Translations under genes and position numbers: made by a program | The notes under the pieces: generated by a model | Told to the model about the DNA's origin: nothing | Seen by the model: only the letters and a program-made list of their open reading frames with translations | Database searches by the model: none | In this document: one piece after another, positions 11,401-20,629 of the stretch | How the letters are laid out: the number at the start of each line of letters is the position of its first letter | Numbering within the stretch: the first letter of the stretch is position 1 | Assembly (NCBI GenBank): GCA_916048095.2 | Contig: OU696572.1 | Span: forward strand, 4,545,362-4,609,361 | Length of the DNA stretch: 64,000 nucleotides | DNA from: Sacculina carcini | Taxonomy: Eukaryota; Arthropoda; Thecostraca; Sacculinidae | Direction of reading: 5' to 3'

Positions 11401-11563
11401 CCCATGCGGGTGCGTGCGCCCCCAGCGATGAGCCATTAAGCACATACACACACAAACAGACACAACGCGCACAATTCTCAGAGACAAACACTCGGAGCCG
11501 CAGTCACCGCCAGCGAGGACAAAGCACGCACACGTGCTCACCCCACGGCTGCGCGCACACGCC
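8404..11563 (-). mobile_element. RTE-like non-LTR retrotransposon, 3160 bp, apparently complete
   Basis: Minus-strand element with one long ORF, a short 3' UTR and a 3' tail of CAT trinucleotides (8404-8418). It is flanked by the 10-bp duplication AGTGGTAGTA. Length near 3.2 kb, a single ORF and a microsatellite tail are typical of the RTE clade. It is the best-preserved element of the window and probably a recent insertion. Confidence 0.9.
8482..11436 (-). CDS. RTE-like endonuclease/reverse transcriptase, about 984 aa
   Basis: Uninterrupted ORF. The start is set at the ATG at 11434-11436 (MAHRWGRTHPHG), because the longer frame begins only with GTG. It has an N-terminal APE-type endonuclease with FNVRSL, AVQEHRR, LAGDFNADL and VISDHALIV supplying the Asn, Glu, Asp/Asn and Asp-His catalytic positions. 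Reverse transcriptase follows with SGFRPNRGTTEQI, AIALDFQKAFDSIN, SGVLQGDTLAP and the active site YADDVVIL. The C-terminal segment contains LLYGGESWSLT and LLGHVLRRPE, common in RTE-type proteins. The enzyme would nick the target and prime cDNA synthesis there. No frameshift or stop is visible, so it may be functional. Confidence 0.92.
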   Translation of the reverse strand: MAHRWGRTHPHGRRPGSRSARSLDPRSAIRGHEAVYPAHANAVATFNVRSLADDRKLQELARLGADLRIHIIAVQEHRRFLPAAQPNSGNVFTSVHVSAGWTFWFASASQAGVGGVGFLLSPTASQALLKFEALHERIAAATFQLAKNRLHVASVYMPTACANDLTTTMECLDVLSSYLETRPRRDVSCLAGDFNADLSNCVRTLHGYPQYNSEHTKAVDTFAVSSELTPVNGYMRLKRSHLPTFFGSRQRKARLDYIFIGDRYRRIMGRVRVIRPKCVISDHALIVCILKTQLWRRHQRPSPIARPDWSGLWKCGTRGRFVATVNNRIVRNAGDFGDLTSAFRFAADCTIPKQRRGRRSSLWNNPEIAALRRAALTHNSDEQLLKVNRLLQAHTLHQENTVRRMAEQIMLHLEAGRSASMWQMINDLSGRKRAAPSITSAESIDERINSTMRHFSELLNRQTQSEKLQQPASLPDMPVMSHHEVSLCELTSAVNSAACGKSAGFDGIPVDVWKVDELTHLLLPFVNSVVNYACPPEEWLRSVIITIPKKSGNMELHNLRGISLMPSATKLYNRVMLNRLREHIDSNIIPAQSGFRPNRGTTEQIVCLKMCMEDATVRKKSLRAIALDFQKAFDSINRFAMKQVLQYYCRNSALVDSKMCLYNGSTATVRTALGEAAPFNTTSGVLQGDTLAPYLFVLCIDYVLRSSLTEEDGFTVRRRLSSRHPMVKITTLAYADDVVILADTPAAAQRQMHRFERAAVSVGLTLNEKKCTVSLIGCSVSGSPVVHTSSGAPLPTVSECRYLGSDVPNSKSAFHHRRQQAWVAARKLSAAWRSDISTACKVKLFRACVQTVLLYGGESWSLTKTQEAEVNAGQRALLRYCINVRYPQTISIAALYATSKLSAASVLLRRRRLQLLGHVLRRPESPMAIVFVNAPTEPLRRGRTSRQALRQVLDDDLTEIGITTAEAATQAKDSVRWANLLKTL

Positions 11564-11573
11564 AGTGGTAGTA
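11564..11573 (+). repeat. Target-site duplication of RTE element, right
   Basis: AGTGGTAGTA, the second copy of the 10-bp duplication at 8394-8403. Confidence 0.9.
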
Positions 11574-11707
11574 TATTGACTATTGTGCAGCAAGTTATAA
11601 TTTTCTTCTTTAACTACATTGTTTTGCAATATATATTTCAGTGTTTATCAGTGTTGAGAGAGCAAATCATGGAGGAATCAAAAGCACATCAGTAAACACG
11701 TCTATGA

Positions 11708-12260
11708 AGTCATCTCCTAAAAAAATTCTTCATAGAGGACCTGACACTAGCAGGTTTAATGCAGGCCGCACCGGACGCATTATCACCCACTGAAGCAGCC
11801 ACAGTAGCGACGTTCAAATCATTCGTCTCCGTCCGTGCCAATATCCGAGCGTATGTTAAAAAGACACTCATTCCCACTTGATCCGACTTTACTTCCTGTA
11901 AGCACGCAGATATCCTGTCAGGAAACCCACTCACAAATGCTAGTTTTACAGTCACTTCAAGAGCATCACCTTTCCACCCGCACACTCCAGCCAGTCGTCT
12001 AATGTTGTGGGCATAGACGTAAATCTGCTCATCTTCCCACTTGATGTTCTTGAACATAATAAAAGACGTTACAGGGCCCGTGGTGAATGCATCTCTCAGC
12101 GTTGATTAAATTATCTCGTAATCAGCTTTGCTGCATCGTCCAGCGCAAGATATAATGACAGGGCAGCACCTTCAAGGAACAGCGGCACAAACGTCTGCAG
12201 CTCTGCCAAACCTGTCAGATTTGCCATCAACTATGGTTTTTCAGCCATATCATCACATTG
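11708..12260 (-). pseudogene. gag fragment of LTR family A element
   Basis: Minus-strand coding remnant just inside the LTR at 12305-12568. Its N-terminal part reads DLAELQTFVPLFLEGAAL near 12170-12215, shifts frame near 12060-12130, and continues MFKNIKWEDEQIYVYAHNIR down to 11710. The sequence LAFVSGFP parallels CAFVSGLP in the gag at 2088-2843, so the two families are related. The zinc-knuckle end is missing; the copy is truncated near 11708. Confidence 0.7.
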
Positions 12261-12304
12261 CTGGCTTAATCAAAACCCATGAGTATTTCACTACGCCATG
12301 CCCT

Positions 12305-12568
12305 TGGTTTCATGTCCGTCATGAAGCCAGGTAGCTGAGGTAAAAATCAATATAACAAACCACACCTTCCAAAATGACACCAGCACGCGCTCACTCCCAC
12401 AACACAACTGACAAGATAACAATTCAGAAACACCCAGTCCCATTACACACACATACACAAAAACACACGCACACACGCACACACTCACACCCGCACACAC
12501 ACTTAACACAAATGGCAAGTACGACTGTCCAATGTCACACGCTCACATGCTGACTCGCTTACACTACA
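12305..12568 (-). repeat. LTR, 264 bp (minus orientation), right copy of LTR family A
   Basis: Starts (minus) TGTAGTGTAAG at 12568, ends ATGAAACCA at 12305, followed by gag, so it is a 5' LTR. Roughly 10 percent diverged by eye from the equal-length LTR at 4880-5143. The outer flank is CTATC, one mismatch from CAATC outside the left LTR. Confidence 0.8.
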
Positions 12569-12823
12569 CTATCTGATGTGGAAGAAATGGTTAAATGCAT
12601 TTTGCATTTAACTATGAATGCATTTCATCATTGAACTAGAGGCGAAAGTAACGAAGCAAAGGAATACATTCTAATAATTATTTAAAAGCATTGAGCTAAA
12701 CATGATGGTAATGTAAATAACTGAAAAACTAAAGTATATTTACAGACAGGTACACAGGGGTATCACCACTCCACGGGCGTCTTCAAGACTTCATCCACTC
12801 CACACGCTTCCACCAGAAGACTG

Positions 12824-12869
<46 letters not shown>

Positions 12870-12919
12870 ACGCACGCCAACACACATGAAGTACCGCACA
12901 ACGGACTGTTATGAAAGCT
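12569..12919. other. Non-coding intron with (CA)n at 12826-12865
   Basis: AT-rich intronic sequence followed by a CA microsatellite that directly precedes the LINE fragment. No coding signal. Confidence 0.6.
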
Positions 12920-14010
12920 GGTTCATCATGGAGGTGTGAATAGAATATTACTCAACTGGATGAAGGACTATCTTATTGGAAGGAGGATGGGCACAACAGT
13001 GAGAGGAGTCGAATCATTGAGTAGATAAGTCAGGAGTGGAGTATCGCAAGGTTCGGTTTTAGGCCCAATAATGGTTATCGCGTATATCAACGATATGGTA
13101 GATGGCATCGAGAGTGACATCCATCTGTTCGCTGATGTCGCCAAAATTATGAAGATGGTAAATGACCAAAACGACTGTATGGCATTACAGCGATATCTGG
13201 GCAGTGTGAAGGAGTGGGGAGATAAATGGAAGATGCAGTTCAACGAAAAAATTATCACGTGATGAAATTTGGTGCAAGTAACTTCAGATCTTCCACGACG
13301 TACAGGCGGGGAAACAAATCTTTGCAAGAAGTTCCAAGAGAAAGATATATCAGAAGTATTGTGGAAAGTGATCTTTCTCCTCAATGGCATATCAATGACA
13401 TTTGCGGAAAAATGTATTCTTTGATTGTTATAATTAAATACACCTTCGAATTCCTGGATGAGAATATGATGAGAGTTGATAGTGTCAGTGATAAAACCCA
13501 AGTTGGAGTACGCCACCATGGTTTGGTCCCCCCATGAGGTGGGGCACAAAAAGAAACTTGAAAGACTACAAAGACTGGCGACGAAACTTGCTCCGATGAT
13601 GGACAGGGCATATGATGAACGACTCCAAGCTCTAAACCTGACTAGTCTGGAGGATAGAAGAAAGTGGAGCAATCTTCGATTATATGAAAGATATGACTAC
13701 TCCAGTAATTACAGGATTTGATAAACAGATGAAAGGGGAGGACACAAGTATAAATTATGGAAAACACGTTGCAAAAAGGATATAAAAAGTACAGCTTCAC
13801 ATACAGAGCTATAGATAGTTGGAATGAACTACCCAAGGATCTTGTGAACATTTAAAAAATATCAGAGTTTAAAAGTAAAATTGATAGGTTGAGATACAGG
13901 TCAGCTCAAGCTTAAGCTCAAATCCTGTATAACAACTCGGTGAGTACAACTCGGTTAGTACCACTCGATGAGTACAACTCGGTGAGTACAACTCGGTGAG
14001 TACAGACATG
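12920..14010 (+). pseudogene. CR1/jockey-like LINE RT fragment, 5'-truncated and frameshifted
   Basis: The plus-strand frames give VNRILLNWMKDYL, SGVSQGSVLGP, AYINDMVDGI, then LFADVAKIMKM where LFADDAKI is expected, so the second catalytic Asp is Val. Downstream come KPKLEYATMVWSPH and YDERLQALNLTSLEDRRK, the usual C-terminal thumb of this group. Several frameshifts (near 13260 and 13480-13500) and a stop near 13025 inactivate it. It ends in a tail of GAGTACAACTCGGT-type repeats at 13931-14005, shared with the copy at 31580-32340. Annotation pipelines often call such pieces jockey RT. Confidence 0.85.
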
Positions 14011-14484
14011 AACTCACACCAATGTAGCTGGCTACTGAAACTAACCAGTGGTATTCAACCCGTGACTGTTCATAGCATCACATCACGCAAACAACAGCGA
14101 AGGTTAACAAAGGACAAGGCAAACCCACACTGACTCATCCATACTCATACACAAACGAATGCACACACTGACGCAGCCATAAGCATACACAACGCGCACA
14201 CACAACGAACATTTCTAACTGCAGGTAAGGAAACAAAAAATTTGAAAAATCATTGATAGTTTTAAGTTGTTCTAATCCTTCAATTTGTACTTTTGTGCAC
14301 AACAGAAGTAGAAAGAGTTGTGTGGTTCAATGATGTTCTTGTTAAATACAGTATATTGAATATATATAAGTGTTGAAGGTAATCATCCTTATGTATCTTA
14401 TGTTACTGTTAGGTGTATTGACAAATTTACAGTCTGAATCTTATAATGTTACTCATTTGAAATCGTCGGGGGTTTCGCGTGCAG
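14011..14484. other. Non-coding intron
   Basis: AT-rich DNA with a CA-rich stretch (14150-14210). No protein-family signal before the acceptor GTGCAG at 14481-14484. Confidence 0.5.
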
Positions 14485-14689
14485 AACTCTGATGTCTCCG
14501 CGTTCTACTACGCGTGCGTGTCGGATTTGTGTGATGGGTCTTCTGCAGCATTGCACAAGCCCAGCTCTGTGTGCGACACCATGGCCATGTTTGTGCGAGT
14601 GTGTCGTGCCGATACTGAGCAACACGACGAGACAAATATGGACGCCGCTCGTGCCACGTATAACATGTGGAGGACGGAGAAATTCTGCC
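14485..14689 (+). CDS. Exon 2: C8 domain, second half (D1 assembly)
   Basis: Acceptor cgtgcag, donor TTCTGCC/gtgaga. It encodes VSAFYYACVSDLCDGSSAA, then VCDTMAMFVRVC and a WRTEKFC ending. This matches the C-terminal half of C8 modules (aromatic-x2-CV-x-D-C, then C-x3-hydrophobic-x5-C). It enters in phase 0 after exon 1 and leaves in phase 1, matching the TIL exon at 17070. The open frame continues only a few codons past the donor. Confidence 0.85.
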
Positions 14690-15424
14690 GTGAGACAACT
14701 AATTGTGAACTAATTTAGTGATTCCGTAGGCGTATGAAAATGTATAATGAATAGTGCATAATCACAGATCAATATCAGTTGATAATGAGACAAAACAAAA
14801 CATTAACAATTCATCATTACAAACACATTTAATGTGGAAATTGTCTACTAATGTTGACTGTATTGTCTGATGCAATGATTCTCATATTGTTACCCAATTC
14901 AATATGCCACATTTAGCGTTTTACTCCTTTCACAAAATCTTGTCAACATTGATATATATGGCTAAATAAAATCAATAGAGAAAATTCCCGTCTATTACGC
15001 AAGAAAAAACGCTAAATTACCCTCAGGGGATAATTTATCCTCAGGGAATAATGTACCCCCGGATGGGAACCAATGATATAATATTTTCCTGTTTTGGCCA
15101 ATACTGTTGCTATTGTGGTTTGGAAAATGAATACATGAATGAAAATTATTGGATATAAATAAAAATTATAAATAAAATTATTGAAAAGATTGAAAAATAT
15201 ACACATAATTATATATCAACAAATTATGCATACAAGTGTAGGATGAATACAAATAATGATGTGTGATAATGATGATGCTTAATCAGGATATGATATTGAA
15301 ACTCACTGCATGGATGCGCCTTTGTACTGAGTTACGTGACGTAGTATAGTCTCAACACTCTCTCTAGCTTCGCATGCTGTGTTGTGTATGGCTGTTTTGT
15401 ATGTGAATGTGACTGGGTACCAGT

Positions 15425-15830
15425 GTGTTGTCTTATGCGTGCGTGTGTATGTGTCTGTATGAACGTGTGAGTGTGTTGTTGTCAATGAGAATTTGTTTCG
15501 AACACTTGCTTGGTGATTTACAATACTGGGTCATACACATACGTTACTGTGTCATCCGCTTAATTACAATAAGATGCCATTTGACTCTCAATAATCGTAC
15601 TTCTTGTCGCATTCCTGTGCCATTAGTCTGCCCTCCTGTTCTTAATAAATCTTTTTGGTCATCCAAATCTTTTTATTTCTCTGCTCCTCGTATCTATAAC
15701 TCGCTTCCATCTTACCCTCACCGCAAATCATCATTCCGATCCTTTTCTGCTGATCTTCATAAATATCTACTCACTCGTTCTCTTCATGACTGAATGTATG
15801 ATGATGTATGATGATGTATGATCGGTCCTT
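15425..15830 (+). pseudogene. 3' end of an L2/CR1-like LINE ORF2 with ATG-rich tail
   Basis: The C-terminal peptide includes SFWSSKSFYFSAPRIYNSLP and SFSADLHKYLL. It parallels SPWSAKSFTFFAPRFYNSLP in the LINE ORF2 at 60271-63159. It ends in a stop followed by TGATGTATGATGATG-type repeats (15790-15825), a typical LINE tail. Heavily 5'-truncated. Confidence 0.75.
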
Positions 15831-15847
15831 TGCTATATGTGTTATTC

Positions 15848-15935
15848 GTGCTGATCGTCATGTATGTCATATATGACGATCAGCACAAAAAACGAGGGCA
15901 CCATACTATACCATACATTGTATGGCACCCTCGTT
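15848..15935. repeat. Two adjacent hairpins
   Basis: The first has a perfect 14-bp stem, GTGCTGATCGTCAT (15848-15861) with its complement (15873-15886). The second has 15-bp arms with two mismatches, starting AACGAGGGCACC (15891-15905), with partner 15921-15935. They lie between a LINE tail and a SINE. Origin unknown. Confidence 0.8.
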
Positions 15936-15993
15936 ATTCTTTCTTGATATTTGTCTTTTTAATCACTGTGAATTATCTATTTTTATATCTTGT

Positions 15994-16320
15994 GGACTCC
16001 GTGGTGTAGTGGTTAGCACACCCGCCTCACAAGCGGGAGGACCGTGGTTCGAATCCCAGCGGAGCAGAATTTCATGGGGCGAATTCTAAAATCCACAGGC
16101 CCTGTCCACTCAGCAGGAAATGATGGTACCAGATGTCAGTCATGTGTTGTGTCATGCATTCTGGGGAGGCGGCCCTCTCTAATACGTCTTACATCCTTGT
16201 GGCGCCATAGCGTCGAGAGGGTCGGTTCTGCGGTGGCAGCGAGCTGCGCGGAACACACCTGTGTGTTCATAAGTTTCGGCTTCTTACCGTGTAGCAGTTG
16301 TCACTTAGGCATTTAACCTT
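15994..16320 (+). repeat. tRNA-Val-derived SINE, copy 2 (best preserved)
   Basis: Has the head GACTCCGTGGTGTAGTGG (A box), an anticodon arm whose loop CTCACAA contains CAC, and a B box GGTTCGAATCC. The acceptor-like pairing CTCCG/CGGAG is retained, but no complete mature tRNA end is present. The body follows and ends GGCATTTAACCTT. Pol III internal promoters look intact. Confidence 0.9.
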
Positions 16321-16700
16321 CAACGTTTTCGTTGCTGGGTCCCGTCTTTGCATCTCTTGTATTCGTCGTTGTCTGGTCAGGCTTCGCCCTGCTACTGGTA
16401 ATCGTGTAATTCCAGTACAACCAGATTCATGGTCGAGTCGCCGGCGACTAAACCGGCTCCACCACTGTTCTGCAGTGAGGAGGGTGGCTAGACGTCCGAC
16501 AGGAATAAAACAAAACCTGTTCCAAGGGCGTATGATCTATTTAATAGCCAACGGCCCTCTAGCATGCTCCAGTTTTGCAAACGTGTTTTCTTTTTTCCAT
16601 TTGTGCCTACTCCATGCTCGATTTGATGTTCCAGTCAGTTGTTTTTTCGCGCCTGTGTGTAAATATGAGCGCTATATCAAATATATGTTGTTGTTGTTGT
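16321..16700 (+). repeat. LINE-tail-like sequence with (TTG)n end
   Basis: 16643-16700 (GCGCC...ATGAGCGCTATATCAAATA, then (TTG)4) resembles the 3' UTR end of the right-hand LINE (59950-60056, and 58569-58677). The preceding 320 bp have no recognisable coding content and may belong to the same 5'-truncated copy. Confidence 0.45.
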
Positions 16701-17069
16701 ATATGTTATTCAAAACGCCTCAAATGACATTTCGTAAACACAAATGTTGATTTTAGGTGATTTAAGTTTGTCTATTCCAACTACTCTTGCTGTCATAGCT
16801 CAAAGTGTGCCGTTGACCATGACATTGCTGTTTATGGTTTTAGATATTATCATCAACAGTGTTAAATTTCTACAGAAAAATGAGAGTGACACTTTAAGCA
16901 AATTGACTGAAAATTAGATATTCAATATATTCGGTTGAAAAAAGCATATAGACATACATACAAAAGAGCAATAACGAAAAAAGAACAAATACTTGCTGCT
17001 AGATGTTCGTTGACTTGCGAATTATTGTTCCGCACTTTGCCGCACCGACGTTTGTAATGTGATCTGCAG

Positions 17070-17310
17070 CGTTGCGCTGTCCGGCCACTCAAATCTTCAG
17101 TGTGTGCTCTCACGGTGAGCCTGTACACTGTGGACAACAAAATGAGGATCGACAGTTGGAGGATACTGGGTCCTGCCGCCCCGCATGTACGTGTCCTGAT
17201 GACCAGGTGTTGGACGGACAGCGATGTGTGCCGGTAGAAAAATGCAGCTGCAAGTTCGCCGGAGCGTCTCATCAGCCGGGCGCCTCACTGCGGCAGCCTT
17301 GCCAGATATG
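17070..17310 (+). CDS. Exon 3: TIL domain plus start of E module (D1)
   Basis: Acceptor gatctgcag, donor CAGATATG/gtgaat. It encodes LRCPATQIFSVC, a region with GEPVHC, CRPACTCPDDQVLDG and RCVPVEKCSC. That is the ten-cysteine trypsin-inhibitor-like (TIL) pattern found after C8 in VWF-type D assemblies. It continues CKFAGASHQPGASLRQPCQI and breaks inside a Cys codon (TG/), as do the TIL exons at 27589 and 36412. Phase 1 in, phase 2 out, consistent with neighbours at 14485 and 17940. Confidence 0.92.
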
Positions 17311-17939
17311 GTGAATGTAACGACATTACCTCCGTGAAAATGAACAAAATGTATGAGAAGTTAACAGGAATGCTATATCCACTGCGACACCAAGTGTTGG
17401 ATGTTGGCAGAAGATGTAACTAGCGTTAGCCTGGCAGGGTGGGAGGTTGAAGTCTGCAAGGAGCAGCCGTCACACACACACACAGACACACACAAAAGCG
17501 TGAACAGTACCATATCATATACCGTGTGCTACTATTAGCCAACCTAAGGCCGATACTCTCCACACTGTGGAGCCAAAGGTGGAACATATATAGAAACAGT
17601 CACTTATCCAGAAGACTGACTGACTTCATGACTGACAATTGGTATCATTCAATGAATGGCCGGACACGAGTCGCTATGATTCTTAATGACTGGCTTAAAA
17701 CTTATCTCACAGCTCGAATATCGAACCCAGATTCTCTGGGTTTTGAAAATGACGCGTTATCAACCAAGCTACGGTCCTGACGGGCGCACATACAAGAACG
17801 TGTGTGCTGGGTTTTCGTGATTGCTGTTATATTTTATATGTATGCGTCTATGTGAGGAGGTGCCTGTGTAAATACTTACACATTCTCGAATATATACAGA
17901 TGTATTTTGTTGATGTTATTTGTTGATACACTGTTGCAG

Positions 17940-18054
17940 TTTATGTGAGCAAGGCGGGTGGCGTTGTTCGTCCAGCGCGCTGTGTCAGAGACAGTGCAGT
18001 GTGAGGCCCGGTCTTCTTGTTGCTACATTCGACGGACTCCGCTTCACGCTAATG
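17940..18054 (+). CDS. Exon 4: E module end and start of VWD2
   Basis: Acceptor ctgttgcag. The first base completes the Cys codon from exon 3, giving C-x-CEQGGWRCSSSALC and then GLLVATFDGLRFTLM, the opening of a VWD domain (TFDG-x2-F-x-L). The 3' end is uncertain. A donor at ATG/gttcct keeps phase 0 with the exon at 21638 but is non-consensus; CCT/gtacac at 18061 also keeps phase. The expected next residues G-x-C appear only in the +1 frame (GGTTCCTGT). About 25-30 residues of VWD2 are then missing before the next exon. Confidence 0.75.
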
Positions 18055-18137
18055 GTTCCTGTACACATACACATACGCGCATACGCGCGCGCACACGCGC
18101 GCACACACACACACACACACTCACATATACTTATTGT
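18055..18137. repeat. CA-rich microsatellite abutting exon 4
   Basis: Imperfect CA/CG alternating tract, then (CA)n at 18100-18120, starting within a few bases of the probable exon 4 donor. Confidence 0.8.
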
Positions 18138-18687
18138 TTGGGCTATCAAAAAGGTAACCTAACAAATAGAAAAAAGTAACCTTATTTTGCAGGGAGAAGT
18201 AACCTAAAAAGTAACCTAAAACTATCCGTGTGCTCCTTCGCAAAGGCTAAATTCTTGTTAATGCCTACAAAGCTCTTTTTCTCCTCTTAGGTTTTGGTGA
18301 CATTTCTACAACAAAACACCAGAAAGCATCCCAATACAATCCCAAATGTGTATGTGTGTGCGCGAATATGTCTCAAAGTACGTGTGCGATTGTCCACGTC
18401 TACATGTAAGAATAATTTGCTGACTGTATTATTATATGGGGGCACTGATTTGTCTCTTGAGCTCAATCGTGGGAAAATGACACTATCTCACGCTGCAAAC
18501 ATCACATGATATTTCCTCTCTCGTGCGTATTGACAAGTGTTACTGTGCAGTATCGAGTATTAAGAGCCTACACTTACTACCCCACTCTCCAAACATGTAC
18601 TCTGGCTCATGTGAAATTCTTCATATGAAGAGAAGCAGTCCAGTGTATCCAAAAGCATATACATAAGCCAGTAGCACCGAATATAAT

Positions 18688-19087
18688 TGTGATTTGATCA
18701 TGAATTGTGAGCGAGAGAGTGTGTGTGAGCGCGTTGGAGTGTGTATGGTTTAGTGTGTGTGTGTGATTCGCGTTTGCTTTCATGTCGCTTACTTTGTTTG
18801 TATGTATGTGTTTGTATGTGTGTATGAGTGTCACGTTATGAATTGGCCATGCCCCGCCGCGGCGAGCGAGTGACCGGATCGCCACTTATTTGTTGTTGCG
18901 GCGGGTGTGAGGACTGTGCGTGTGTGTGTGTGTGTGTGTGTCCGTATGTGCTCCTGTGTGTCACGGTGTGAGCGTAGAGTCGTGTTTGAGGTGTTGTCGG
19001 GAGTGGTGTGACGTCTTGTAGGCACGCGTGGGGCAGTGATGCCCACGTGCGCCTATCTGAATATATTTTATTTTTATTTATGTTACA
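18688..19087 (+). repeat. LTR (left) of TRIM-like element, about 400 bp
   Basis: Begins TGTGATTTGATCATG and ends TATGTTACA. Homologous throughout to 19807-20197 and, with a deletion, to 48521-48772. Contains GT-rich blocks and the segment GAATTGGCCATGCCCCG. Exact ends are inferred from the three-copy comparison. Confidence 0.8.
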
Positions 19088-19806
19088 AGCTGTATTGTAT
19101 GTTACAAGCGTTTTTGTATCGAATGCATATTTGCGACTACGACCCGGCTTCAGCAGCGGAGAGAGTGCCCTCCGGTATCAGCAGCGGCCTGGAAGACGTG
19201 GATTTGCTCGGCGGCGTGCCAGGTTGGTGTGCATGGGGATGACAGTAGAGCATGGTGCCGGCAAGTGGCAGCGGGGGAGCTGTGGCCGAGGGTTGCTCGT
19301 CGTCCCGCCTGCACTGATGTTGGACTCTTCGCCGGGAAGCTGGATGATTGCTGGAGGATGCTGCTGGTGCTGGAGGGCAGCTGAGCGAAAGGTGCTGCTG
19401 ATGCCGGAAGAAAAACATCGATCGACGACGACAGCGTGGCCTGCGTGAACTGCGACGTCCCGGCTGTTTGCGGCAGGGTGCTGAAGAGCACTGGGGTCGA
19501 CGGGAGAATAATGGGTGCTGGGGTCGATGTGTTGTGCCCTGTCGCGGCAGCCGGTGATGAAGAAGACGGCAGGCTGCGGCGGAACACTGAAGAGCACGGG
19601 CGGAGGCGGGAGCATGGTGGACACTGTTGCCTGCCATGTTGTGCTTCGCCGTAGCCACGGCGTGTGCGTGGCTGGCCTGGCGGAGGCAAACCCGACGACG
19701 ACCTGGTGGAGGTCGTCGTCGGGTTTACTTGTTTTTGGTTGTTTGGTTTGCGTTTTATATTGTACGTTCTTTAGTTCGTTTATGCTTCTTTAAAAGCAGG
19801 TAGAGA
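19088..19806. mobile_element. Internal domain of TRIM-like element with 17-bp hairpin
   Basis: 719 bp between the two LTRs, GC-richer than its surroundings. Long overlapping open frames on both strands (for example 173, 179 and 148 codons on the minus strand) are Pro/Ser/Ala/His-rich with no recognisable gag or pol. I read them as compositional. A perfect hairpin lies at 19688-19704 and 19710-19726 (AAACCCGACGACGACCT, 5-nt loop). A purine-rich AAAAGCAGGTAGAGA just before the right LTR could be a polypurine tract. Confidence 0.65.
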
Positions 19807-20197
19807 TGTGGATTGATTATGAATTGTGAGTGAGAGAGAGTGTGTGTGAGCGCGCTGGAGTGTGTATGGTTTAGTTTGTGTGTGATTCGCGTTTGCGTTC
19901 GTGTCGCTTACTGTGTTTGTATGTATGTGTTTGTATGTGTGTATGAGTGTCACGCTGTGAATTGGCCATGCCCCGCGGCGGCGAGCGAGTGACCAGCTCG
20001 CCGTTGATTGGTTGTTGTAGCGGATGTGAGGACTGTGTGTGTGTGTGTGTGTCCGTGTGTGCTCCTGTGTGTCACGGTGTGAGCGTGGAGTCGTGTTCGA
20101 GGTGTTGTAGGAAATGGTGTGACGTCTTGTAGGCGTGCGTGGGCATCACTGCCCCACGCGCGCCTGTCTGAATATATTTTGTTTTATTTCTGTTGCA
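19807..20197 (+). repeat. LTR (right) of TRIM-like element, about 391 bp
   Basis: Begins TGTGGATTGATTATG and ends CTGTTGCA. Pairs with 18688-19087. Differences are scattered substitutions and GT-tract length. Outer flanks ATAAT and AGAAT could be a one-mismatch 5-bp duplication. Confidence 0.8.
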
Positions 20198-20629
20198 AGA
20201 ATGTAATATCAATAGCAAACAAGTTGGCAATAATTAGCAAGCAAATGTAAGCTAAGTAAGCAATATCCATGTGCAAGCAAGCAAATAAATAATTTTAACG
20301 GCCAAACATTGCATGTTTTCATCTTCAGGGCTTATAAATCGTTCAATTTCCATTCTAATTATAATTGATACACTTTCTATGTCTGGAAAAAGTTACCAAA
20401 GCCCGTGATCAAGTAACAAAAAAAGATATTGCAAAATTAATCTTACAATGGAAAAATAACCTGAAAGCAAAAAAGTAACCTAACGACGAAAAAGTAACTC
20501 TTGGTAACCTAATAACTTTATTAATAATTATCATATACAACTTTTTCATGCAGTTTTAGGCATCTTGTGAAAAAGTGACCTTTAGATGAAAAAGTAACTT
20601 TATTAACTTTTGACAGCCCTACTCATTGT

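Larger units (their letters stand above)
18138..20621. mobile_element. hAT-like non-autonomous element containing a nested LTR element
   Basis: Ends TTGGGCTATCAAAAAGG (left) and, read inward from the right, TAGGGCTGTCAAAAG. Flanked by CTTATTGT (18130-18137) and CTCATTGT (20622-20629), an 8-bp duplication with one mismatch. Subterminal DNA is filled with AAAAAGTAACCT-type motifs. Removing the nested element (18688-20197) leaves about 974 bp with no transposase. The 8-bp duplication and TIR suggest hAT. A related, more decayed copy lies at 37885-38840. Confidence 0.7.

Noticed and set aside
15994..16070. Functional tRNA-Val gene
   Set aside because: A and B boxes and the anticodon arm are present, but the head is followed by a conserved 270-bp body and occurs in four dispersed copies, some degraded. 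This is a SINE.
19137..19689. Protein-coding gene from overlapping 146-179 codon frames on both strands
   Set aside because: Three minus-strand frames and plus-strand frames are open at once in GC-rich DNA inside a short LTR element. No domain, so I read it as compositional.
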